Positions 29,060 to 37,200 of a stretch of 64,000 nt of DNA are shown here, one piece after another (the first letter of the stretch is position 1; each line of letters starts with the position of its first letter). A program made the position numbers and the translations under genes. Location: positions 62,001 through 126,000 of the forward strand of contig CAJMSE010000005.1 of the NCBI GenBank assembly GCA_905216025.1, read 5' to 3'. The notes below the pieces were generated by a model, which saw only the letters and a program-made list of their open reading frames with translations, did not search any database and was not told where the DNA came from. The DNA is from an uncultured bacterium. GTDB lineage: Bacteria; Bacteroidota; Bacteroidia; Bacteroidales; Bacteroidaceae.

Positions 29060-29123
29060 CAAAAATAGTAATAAAAAAGACACCGGTATATGACATTCGT
29101 ACGTATATCGGTAGAATCGTACG
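29060..29123 (-). promoter_or_regulatory. PL11 promoter with two CGTACG operator half-sites
   Basis: On the minus strand, -7 box TATTTTTG is at 29060-29067. Half-site CGTACGAATGTCAT (29090-29103) starts 36 bp upstream of it, and a second, CGTACGATTCTACC (29110-29123), lies exactly 20 bp further. The same layout recurs at the GH28 and GH27 promoters. An AraC-type HTCS regulator binding a direct repeat is the likely reader; this is inference. Confidence 0.6.
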
Positions 29124-29179
29124 TTTTTGAATGTTTGTCCGTGCGAGCCCGCCGGCGGCCGGCCTTAATCCGCCTGCCG

Positions 29180-29244
29180 GATACATAATTACCGTTTTAT
29201 GTACGATTGTCCTTGCGCGGTACGGCCGTTTTTATGTAATTTTG
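29180..29244 (+). promoter_or_regulatory. GH28 promoter with the shared operator
   Basis: -7 box TAATTTTG is at 29237-29244. TGTACGATTGTCCT (29200-29213) starts 37 bp before it and a weaker half-site GATACATAATTACC (29180-29193) lies 20 bp upstream. Transcription would start near 29251, giving a leader of about 250 nt that contains the 22-bp repeat array. Confidence 0.55.
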
Positions 29245-29290
29245 CATTGTCGGGCTGCCACCGGCATGCCGCCTGGCGGCAGCCTGTACT

Positions 29291-29400
29291 GTTACGGGCG
29301 TCGTGTAAGGCTGTTACCTGCCGCAGGTGACAGTGTTACGCGTGGCAGGTAACGATGTTACGTGTGGCAGGTGACAGCGTTACGCGTGGCAGGTAACAGA
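29291..29400. repeat. Array of five 22-bp palindromic GTTAC units (array 1)
   Basis: Units start at 29291, 29313, 29335, 29357 and 29379, exactly 22 bp apart. Each is a 19-bp imperfect palindrome of the form GTTAC-N9-G(T)(A/G)AC plus a 3-nt spacer; the best units have the core GTTACGCGTGGCAGGTAAC. The first unit is the most degenerate. An array with the same unit, period and copy number occurs at 59474-59583. No gene is encoded here; the rest of 29015-29504 holds the two promoters described. Confidence 0.85.
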
Positions 29401-29504
29401 CCGGGCTGCCGTGCCGTTGCATTACGGAGCCTTCCCGTGCGGTTCGCTCCTGGCGGCCGCCGCCAGGAAAAGACATGTTGAAAACAAATAAAAGCATTAC
29501 TGAT

Positions 29505-30950
29505 ATGAAGAAAATCATTTTACTGTTGGCATTCATGATGACCCTCGGCGCACGCGCCGCGGCGGATTATGACGTGAGAAACTTCGGGGCGGCGGGCGAC
29601 GGAAAGACCCTCGACCACGGCGCCATCAACCGTGCCATCGACTCGTGCGTGGCCCGTGGCGGAGGCCGCGTGGTGCTCCCCGCGGGCACATATCTATGCG
29701 GGAGCATACGCATGAAGAGCAATGTGGAGCTGCACATCTCGGCCGGGGCCACGATACTCGCAGCCCCGGCGTCGATGAAGGCATACGATGAGGCCGAGCC
29801 GTGGGAAGGACCGGCATATCAGGACGGCGGCCACACCTACTTCCACAACAGCCTGATATGGGCCGTCGGGCAGGAGAACGTGTCCATCACCGGCCGCGGA
29901 ATGATAGACGGCAAGGGGCTGACGAAGAGAGACACGGAGAAGGGCGGAAACCTGCAGGGCGGAAACATCGGCACGGGCGACAAGGCGATAGCGCTGAAGG
30001 AGTGCCGGAACGTGCTCATACGCGACGTGACGATATATCGCGGGGGCCACTTCGCCACCATAATGACAGGCTGCGATATAGGCACGGTGGACAACGTGAC
30101 GATAGATACCAACCGCGACGGATTCGATATAGACTGCTGCAAGTATCTGACGGTGAGCAACTGCAAGATAAACACGCCGAGCGACGACGCGCTGGTGCTG
30201 AAGAGCTCGTATGCGCTGAAGCGCCCCGTGCTGTGCGAGCACATCGCCGTGACCAACTGCGTCATCACGGGCTATAAGATGGGCACGCTGCTCGACGGGA
30301 CATACGTGCCGGAGAAGGTCAACTGGGTGTGCGGGCGCTTCAAGCTGGGCACCGAGTCGAACGGCGGCTACCGCAACATCGCGCTTAGCAACTGCACCTT
30401 CATGTACAGCAGCGGACTGGCCTTCGAGGAGGTCGACCAGGGACTGATGGAGAACATCGTGGTCAGCAACATCACCATGAGCCACGTGCACCACTATCCC
30501 ATCTACATCACCACCGGATGCCGCAACCGCGGCCCGAAGGAGCGCACCACAGTGTCCACAGGCGCCGACATACAGATAAGCAACGTCATCGCAGACGATG
30601 TAGACTCGCTGGCCGGCATCATCATCACCGGCATGTCCGGCCATCCGCTGCGCAACATAGCCCTCAGCAACATACGCATAAAATACCGTGGCGGCGGCAC
30701 GGCCGACCTCGCCACCCGCGACTACCGCGAGCAGTCGACCCACTATCCCGAGCCCCGCTTCGCCGGACCCACCCCGGCATACGGCCTCTACGCCCGCCAC
30801 GTGGACGGTCTCGACCTTAGTCACATCACATTCCACACCGAAAAGCCCGACCATCGCCCCGCCGTGATGCTGGACGACGTCACGGGCGAGACAGTCACAG
30901 ACCTGAAAGCGCCGGCCGTGAAAGGCGTGAAGAAAGTGGTGAGGAAGTGA
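29505..30950 (+). CDS. GH28-family polygalacturonase/pectinase, secreted
   Basis: The start at 29505 gives a normal signal peptide (MKKIILLLAFMMTLGARAA); the frame extends 10 codons upstream. The 481-residue protein is a right-handed beta-helix: DYDVRNFGAAGDGKTLD opens the fold, GGRVVLPAGTYLCGSI follows, and the active-site region shows NRDGFDID (Asp205, Asp208), SDDALVLKS (Asp227, Asp228) and IRIKYRG. The histidine motif typical of fungal enzymes is not obvious; GTESNGG occupies that region, as in divergent bacteroidal members. Family members hydrolyse galacturonic acid linkages in homogalacturonan or RG-I. It has its own operator-bearing promoter and ends 15 bp from a convergent gene. Confidence 0.9.
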   Translation: MKKIILLLAFMMTLGARAAADYDVRNFGAAGDGKTLDHGAINRAIDSCVARGGGRVVLPAGTYLCGSIRMKSNVELHISAGATILAAPASMKAYDEAEPWEGPAYQDGGHTYFHNSLIWAVGQENVSITGRGMIDGKGLTKRDTEKGGNLQGGNIGTGDKAIALKECRNVLIRDVTIYRGGHFATIMTGCDIGTVDNVTIDTNRDGFDIDCCKYLTVSNCKINTPSDDALVLKSSYALKRPVLCEHIAVTNCVITGYKMGTLLDGTYVPEKVNWVCGRFKLGTESNGGYRNIALSNCTFMYSSGLAFEEVDQGLMENIVVSNITMSHVHHYPIYITTGCRNRGPKERTTVSTGADIQISNVIADDVDSLAGIIITGMSGHPLRNIALSNIRIKYRGGGTADLATRDYREQSTHYPEPRFAGPTPAYGLYARHVDGLDLSHITFHTEKPDHRPAVMLDDVTGETVTDLKAPAVKGVKKVVRK

Positions 30951-30965
30951 CGTGACAGCCTGATG

Positions 30966-31973
30966 TCACTGCCCTCCTAATCTTCCGAAATACCCGATGA
31001 TGTCGTCCCACGTCTTGAATGTGTCTGATCCGAAGTCTATGCGGGTGCTCATGAAGTCGCGTGAGCCGTTGGTGTCAAGCCTGTCGATGAGGTAGTCGCC
31101 GTATAGCAGGTCCTTGCGGTTGGTGAGGATGAGACGGTTGTATGCCGCCACGCCGATGTTCTCAAACGCCCATTCCTGCATTTGCGTGGCGTGGGCCGGG
31201 TCGTTGGTGGGTGCTGAGGCCACGAGATAAATGTCGTAGAATCCGAGCAGGAAGCGGAACGCCTTGGCCATGCTCGGCAGCGGCTGTCCGCCGTGCTCCA
31301 TCGTCTCCTCAATGCTGATGTAGATGATGGAGCGCTGGCGCTTCTCCTGCCTGTCGTCTATCCAGCGGATTACCGGCAGTACGGAATGGATGAGTATGCT
31401 GTCGTTCATGCGGTGGCCGCCGTGGAAGCGCAGCACGTTGCCGTAGTGCGAGGCAAAGAGGCTGCGTGTGTCCACCACCGTGTCTTCCATGCCGAACAGT
31501 CCCCACACCCTTTTCTGCTCTTCTGAATTCACGCCGCTGAAGCAACGCCCGGTCATCTCCCTGTATTCGGCCTGCAGCTGCTTCGTCATGATGAACTCTT
31601 TGAGTCCGTCAGCCCTCGGGTTGAGAAACGTCACCTTGCCCAGCATGTTGTTCTTCAGAATGTCGTCGCCCATCTTCAGTGCCGGGTTCATCAGTATGCG
31701 GTCGTAGCCGTACAGCATCTCGGCATACATTCCGCCCATCGACGTGCCGATGATGAGGTCCGGCTGCACCTCGCGGCATGTCTTTTCGAGCAGTTCCATG
31801 GCCTCGGTGGGGTGTATAGGAAGGTCGGGTGCCGTCACCACGGCCTGCGGCAGCAGTTCCTTTATCCTTTCCACGGTACCTGAGCTGCCTGACGATGCGA
31901 AGCCGTGCACATATAATATCTTCTTTCCGGCCATGACGTCCGGATACGCGTTCATGCTGTTCCCTGTCTCCAT
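30966..31973 (-). CDS. YqiA/YcfP-type alpha/beta hydrolase fused to a degenerate 5'-nucleotidase (NT5C) domain
   Basis: A 335-residue cytosolic protein. Residues about 15-205 form a YqiA-like esterase: ILYVHGFASSG at the oxyanion region, nucleophile in IGTSMGG, and a late FHGGHRM histidine. Residues about 215-335 follow the NT5C deoxynucleotidase pattern: LLGFYDIYLVASAPTND, AYNRLILTNRKDLLYGDYL and the final FGSDTFKTWDDIIGY. The catalytic DxD that should open this domain reads IYISIEET, so the nucleophile Asp is Ser and the second Asp is Glu, and the usual LIDD reads LIDR. The second domain is therefore probably not a phosphatase. Starts at residues 7 or 14 are possible. Confidence 0.75.
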   Translation of the reverse strand: METGNSMNAYPDVMAGKKILYVHGFASSGSSGTVERIKELLPQAVVTAPDLPIHPTEAMELLEKTCREVQPDLIIGTSMGGMYAEMLYGYDRILMNPALKMGDDILKNNMLGKVTFLNPRADGLKEFIMTKQLQAEYREMTGRCFSGVNSEEQKRVWGLFGMEDTVVDTRSLFASHYGNVLRFHGGHRMNDSILIHSVLPVIRWIDDRQEKRQRSIIYISIEETMEHGGQPLPSMAKAFRFLLGFYDIYLVASAPTNDPAHATQMQEWAFENIGVAAYNRLILTNRKDLLYGDYLIDRLDTNGSRDFMSTRIDFGSDTFKTWDDIIGYFGRLGGQ

Positions 31974-32025
31974 TGCTGTTGTCTTTATAACGATTACGCC
32001 GCCGTGACTCCGTGGCGGCAGCCGG

Positions 32026-32033
32026 CAAAGTTA
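32026..32033 (-). promoter_or_regulatory. -7 promoter box (TAACTTTG) for the hydrolase fusion
   Basis: Minus-strand TAnnTTTG match 53 bp upstream of the start at 31973, in the divergent region shared with GH97. Confidence 0.5.
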
Positions 32034-32097
32034 ACCGTTTTTACACTAACGGCCAAACAAAGGAGGCCTTTTGCTTCGTAATACCCGCTTTTTTGTG

Positions 32098-32105
32098 TAC
32101 CTTTG
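32098..32105 (+). promoter_or_regulatory. -7 promoter box (TACCTTTG) for GH97
   Basis: TAnnTTTG match 47 bp before the ATG at 32152. No CGTACG operator is found 36-37 bp upstream, so GH97 is probably outside the regulon shared by PL11, GH28 and GH27. Confidence 0.55.
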
Positions 32106-32151
32106 CGTTAAATAACATAAACAAGCAAGTAACACTTAATCGTAACTACAG

Positions 32152-34119
32152 ATGAAGAAGAGACTGTTCATTATGACCGTTGCCGCAGCCTGTGCTGTGT
32201 GCGGAGCCGCTCAGGATGCGGTAGTGACGTCGCCCGACGGACGTCTTTCCGTCAGTATCTATAATGAAGACGGCCGTGCCGGATATGAAGTCAGCTACGA
32301 CGGGAAGCAGATGATGACCCGCTCGGCGCTCGGACTGAAAGCCAATATCGGCGACTTCTCGTCAGGCCTCAAGCTGAAAGGCACGAAGCCGGGCAAGGCA
32401 GACAAGACCTATACCATGCGGGGAACCAAGGCTTCGGCATCGCACTACGTGGCAAACACCGTCGACCTGACCTTCACCAATGCCGCAGGCTATGACATCA
32501 TGGTGACTTTCAACGTCTCAGACAATGATATCGCATACCGCTACACGCTGCCTCGGGGGAAGAAGGACAATCCGAAGTGCGCCGTGATATACAGCGAGGC
32601 GAGTGCCTTCAACTTCCCGGATCACACCACCACGTTCATCTGTCCGCAGAGCAAGACGATGGTAGGGTGGGAGCGCACCAAGCCGTCGTATGAGGAGGAG
32701 TATACGGCCGACGCCCCGATGACTGCCAGGTCGGCCTTCGGCGAGGGCTATACCTTTCCCTGTCTGTTCCATGTGGGCGACGACGGATGGGTGCTCGTCG
32801 GCGAGACGGGCGTCGGGAGCAACTATGTGGGCTCGCATCTGAGCGACTATGTACCCGGCAGCGGATATACCGTCGCCTTCCCCAACGAGACCGAGATGAA
32901 CGGCATGGGCAGCCGCTATGCCGGCCTGTCGCTTCCCGGCAGCACCCCGTGGCGCACCATCACCGTGGGCAGTACGCTCAGACCGATTGTCGAGACCACC
33001 GTCACCTACGATGTCGTGGAGCCTCTCTACGCACCGTCTGAGGCCTATAAGCCTGGCCGTTACACGTGGAGCTGGCTCGTATGGCAGGACAATTCGGTGA
33101 ACTACGACGACCAGATAAAGATGATTGACCTCTCCGCGGCCATGGGATACGAGTATGTTCTCGTGGACGGACTGTGGGATAAACAAATTGGACGCGACCG
33201 CATCGAGCAGCTCGCGCGCTATGCCAAGGACAAGGGCGTGCGCCTGCTGCTGTGGTATAACAGCAACGGATACTGGAATGACGCGCCCCAGGGACCGCGC
33301 GACGGCATGAACACGGCATACGCCCGTGAGCGCGAGATGGCCTGGATGCAGAAGCACGGCATCGCCGGCATCAAGGTAGACTTCTTCGGCGGCGACAAGC
33401 AGGAGATGATGAAGCTCTACGAGGACATCCTCTGCGACGCCAACCGTCACGGCATCCAGGTTATTTTCCATGGCTGCACGATACCCCGCGGCTGGGAGGT
33501 GATGTATCCCAACTATGTAGCGAGCGAGGCGGCGCTGGCTTCCGAGAATGTCTACTTCACCGAACACCACGCCAAGGCAGAGGGCTTCGAGCTCACGATG
33601 CACCCGTTCTCGCGCAATGCGCTCGGCGCGTTCGACTGGGGCGGCGTGATGATGAACCGCTATATGAGCCGCGACAATAAGAGCCGCCATCCGCGCTACA
33701 CGTCCGACGTGTTCGAGATGGCCTCGGGAATAGTGCTCCAGACGAGTGTCAACTGCGTGGCCGTGTATCCCAACAACCTCACTGAACTGCCGCAGTTCGA
33801 GCTCGATTTCCTCAAGACCCTGCCCACGGCGTGGGATGAGGTGCGCTTCATTGACGGTTATCCCACTCGTTATGTGGTGCTCGCGCGCCGCACGGGAGAC
33901 AAGTGGTACGTGGCCGGACTGAACGGAGAGGCCGGTGCCCGCACGCTTAGGCTGTCGCTCCCGATGTTCGCCGGCAAGACCGTGAAGTACTACACGGATA
34001 ACGCCCGCCGCAAGGGTGAGCTCGTGCCGTCGTCCGTGCTGAAGCCACTCAAGGTGGGACGCAACGGCGAGGCCAAGGTCACCATGCAGGGAATGGGCGG
34101 CATCATCATCACTGAATGA
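32152..34119 (+). CDS. GH97-family glycoside hydrolase, probably retaining alpha-galactosidase type
   Basis: A 655-residue exported enzyme (signal peptide to about residue 20, GAAQ). The N-terminal beta-sandwich (about 22-290) includes SPDGRLSVSIY and FNVSDNDIAYRY. The catalytic barrel (about 300-560) shows YTWSWLVWQDNSVNYDDQIK, YVLVDGLWD and HGIAGIKVDFFGGDKQ, followed by a C-terminal beta domain. Asp410 in KVDFF sits where retaining GH97 enzymes have their nucleophile, while inverting SusB-type members use glutamates instead. That points to alpha-galactosidase-like activity, which would suit galactose-bearing side chains. Specificity remains unproven. Confidence 0.88.
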   Translation: MKKRLFIMTVAAACAVCGAAQDAVVTSPDGRLSVSIYNEDGRAGYEVSYDGKQMMTRSALGLKANIGDFSSGLKLKGTKPGKADKTYTMRGTKASASHYVANTVDLTFTNAAGYDIMVTFNVSDNDIAYRYTLPRGKKDNPKCAVIYSEASAFNFPDHTTTFICPQSKTMVGWERTKPSYEEEYTADAPMTARSAFGEGYTFPCLFHVGDDGWVLVGETGVGSNYVGSHLSDYVPGSGYTVAFPNETEMNGMGSRYAGLSLPGSTPWRTITVGSTLRPIVETTVTYDVVEPLYAPSEAYKPGRYTWSWLVWQDNSVNYDDQIKMIDLSAAMGYEYVLVDGLWDKQIGRDRIEQLARYAKDKGVRLLLWYNSNGYWNDAPQGPRDGMNTAYAREREMAWMQKHGIAGIKVDFFGGDKQEMMKLYEDILCDANRHGIQVIFHGCTIPRGWEVMYPNYVASEAALASENVYFTEHHAKAEGFELTMHPFSRNALGAFDWGGVMMNRYMSRDNKSRHPRYTSDVFEMASGIVLQTSVNCVAVYPNNLTELPQFELDFLKTLPTAWDEVRFIDGYPTRYVVLARRTGDKWYVAGLNGEAGARTLRLSLPMFAGKTVKYYTDNARRKGELVPSSVLKPLKVGRNGEAKVTMQGMGGIIITE

Positions 34120-34205
34120 TGCCGGCCGCATGCCCGCATAGCGTAAACAATGTGAAAGTTTATTACTAAACGGCAAATGCCGGCCTGCGTGCGGGATATT
34201 TGTTA

Positions 34206-34213
34206 TACCTTTG
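34206..34213 (+). promoter_or_regulatory. -7 promoter box (TACCTTTG) for the alpha-2-macroglobulin operon
   Basis: TAnnTTTG match 49 bp before the ATG at 34255. The following four genes run in the same direction with short gaps and may share it. Confidence 0.55.
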
Positions 34214-34254
34214 CAGGCATATAACCAAGTACTGAACGAATATATATTATACTT

Positions 34255-37200
34255 ATGAACAGGATGAAGCACACTCTGGTTGCGGCCTTGCTGCTGGCCG
34301 TCGCGCCTGCCGCCGGGCAGACATACTCTTCCCTCTGGAGCCAGGCGGATGCGGCTCTGAAGAAGGATTTGCCGAAGACGGCAATCGGGGTGATGAGGAA
34401 AATAGAGACGAAGGCTTCGCGTGAGAAAGCCTACGGCCAGCTGCTGAAGGCCGAGACGGGCATCATGTCGGCATGGTGCGAAATATCCCCCGACTCCCTT
34501 GGGCCGGCCGTGGCGCGGCTTCAGGAGCGTGAGCGCAATGCCGGCGACGCCGTGCTGCGCTCCGTCTATGCCGCTATATTATATAATGTGTACGCCAACC
34601 GAAGCGACATCGCCGATAGGGCAGACTCCCTTGCAGCGCTCTATAAGGTCCGTGCCGTTGCCGAACCCGCCGCACTGGCGGCCGCGCGTGCCGACGGTTA
34701 CGAACCGTTCGTAAGGAAAGGATACAATGCTTCCCTCTTCGGCGGCGACATGCTGAGCGTCATCGGCTACGAGACTGCCAATTATGAGGCCATGCACCGG
34801 TGGTACTCGGCTGCGTCGATGCGCTCCGCCGCCTGCGTCACGGCCCTCGAGATGCTCCGTAACGACAACCGCGGACGCGGCTTCATCCTGAAGAAATCAT
34901 CGTATATCAGGTCGCTCGATTCGCTCATCAGCGTCTATGCCGACCTGCCGGTAGCCTGCGAGGCGGCTATCGAGAGGTATGAGCACATGGACCGTTGCGA
35001 GGACGTGACCGTCGAAGACCGCATCAGTTATATACACTACGCCCTCGACAAGTGGGGCGGCTGGCAGCGTGCCAACCTGCTGCGCGAGGCCGAGCACGAC
35101 CTCACGGCGTCGCGTTTCACCGTCGAGGCCGGCAGCGAGACGGTGTCGCCCGGCAAGAGTCAGATGCTACGCCTCACCTCGCTGCGCAACGTTGCCACGC
35201 TGACGATGAACGTCTATAAGGCCGATGTCACAGGCGACACCCGCCTTGACCCGTCCAACTCCCGCGACTACGCCATCCTGAAGCCGAAGCTGAAGGCCGT
35301 GGCTGGAATGCGCCGGACGCATACCTTCATGTCGCATCCCGACTATCAGGTCTTTGAAGACTCGATAGAGCTCGGCGCCCTGCCTGCCGGAGTCTACATG
35401 CTGGAGTTCCAGTCGTTCCCCGTGTCGCGCACGGTGCGGCGTATCTACCGCGTCAGCGACGTCTTCTCCATAGCCGAGGCCCTGCCCGACGGCAACACAC
35501 GGTATGTCGTCATGAGCGCATCCACGGGCCGTCCGCTGCCCGGTGCCAAGGTGAGGCTGCGCGCCGGCAACCGTTCCGCCCAGAACCAGATAACCCTCAC
35601 ATGCGATAAGGACGGCGAGGTGACCTACCGCCATGCGCCCGACTCGCGCTACACGTCCGTCTTTGCCTATACCGACGCTGACAGATACAGCCGCGAGTGG
35701 AGCACCTACGGCCGCTATTCCTACTATTCCGACGAGGGCCGCAGCGAGCATACCGCCATCTATACCGACCGCAGCATATACCGTCCGGGACAGACCGTGC
35801 ACATGTCGGCGACGATATACGAGCATACCGGCCGCACGGACAATAAGGCCGTGGCCGGCAAGACCGTCACCGCCGTGCTGCGCGACGCCAACTATAAGGT
35901 CGTCAGCGAGAAGAGTCTGACCACCGATGCCTACGGCACGTGCCATGCAGACTTTGACCTTCCGTCGGGAAAGCTCGGCGGAGCGTTCGTCATCAGCCTT
36001 AACAACACCAGCCGGCGGATAAGGGTCGAGGAGTATAAGCGCCCCACTTTTGCCGTCGAGTTCCCCAAGGTCAACGAGAAATATGCCTCCGGCGACACCC
36101 TCATGGTCAAGGCCAAGGCCGTCACTTACGCCGGCGTCCCCGTGCAGGGAGCTTCCGTGCGCTATACCGTCCGCAGGAATATAGCCCTGTGGTGGCGATG
36201 CGGCTACGACGGCCGGCCGTCATATCCCGGTTCGGGAGATACCGTATACAGCGGTGATGCCGTCACCGGCAGCGACGGAGCGTTCTCCGTCGAGCTGCCC
36301 CTGACCGTGCCCGAGACAGACCCGCGCCGCTCCATGTTCTATAATTTCGTTGTCGAGGCCGATGTCACCGATGCCGCCGGCGAGACCCGCAGCGGCTCGC
36401 TCTCCGTGCCGCTCGGCACCCGCGCCACGGCTTTCAGCTGCGACCTGCCCGACAAGGTGCTTGCCGACAGTCTCCGTGCGGTGCGCTTCAGTCTGAAGAA
36501 CGCCGCCGGCATGGACATCAGCGCCAAGTTGCGCTTCACCGTCGACAATGCTTCAGAGTGGCAGCCGGCCGTCACCGGTGAGCCCGTGACCCTCGGCCGT
36601 CGCTTCGCCTCGGGCCGTCATGCCATCACGGCAATATGCGAGGGCGACACCCTCAGCCAGGATTTCATCGTCTTCAGTGCGGCCGACACCGTGCCGTGCG
36701 TCGACACCCGCGACTGGTTCTACACCTCTTCCGAGTCTTTCCCCGCCGACGGCAGCCCCGTGACGGTTCAGGTCGGCACTTCCGACAGCAACGTGCACGT
36801 TGTCTACAGCATTCTTTCAGGCAACCGCGTGATAGAGAAGGGGTCGACAGACATCAGCAACTCACTCATCAACCGCAAGTTCACCTATCGTGAAGAGTAT
36901 GGCGACGGCCTTCTCCTTACGTTCGCATGGGTGCGCGACGGCGTGTTCCACAGCCACGACGTCACCATCCGCCGGCCGCTTCCCGACCGCCGCCTGCGCA
37001 TGAAGTGGACCACCTTCCGCGACCGTCTCAAGCCCGGCCAGCAGGAAGAGTGGGCTCTCACCATCGTGAAGCCCGACGGGACACCCGCCGATGCCTCTCT
37101 CGTGGCCACGCTCTACGACAAGTCGCTCGACCAGATAGCACGCCACGACTGGGCGTTCGAGCCTTATCTCTCATATAGTCTCCCCTACACATCATGGCTT

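Noticed and set aside
29131..29352. A 73-codon plus-strand frame in the PL11-GH28 intergenic region
   Set aside because: It overlaps the operator, promoter and repeat array and its translation is biased; no homology is evident.
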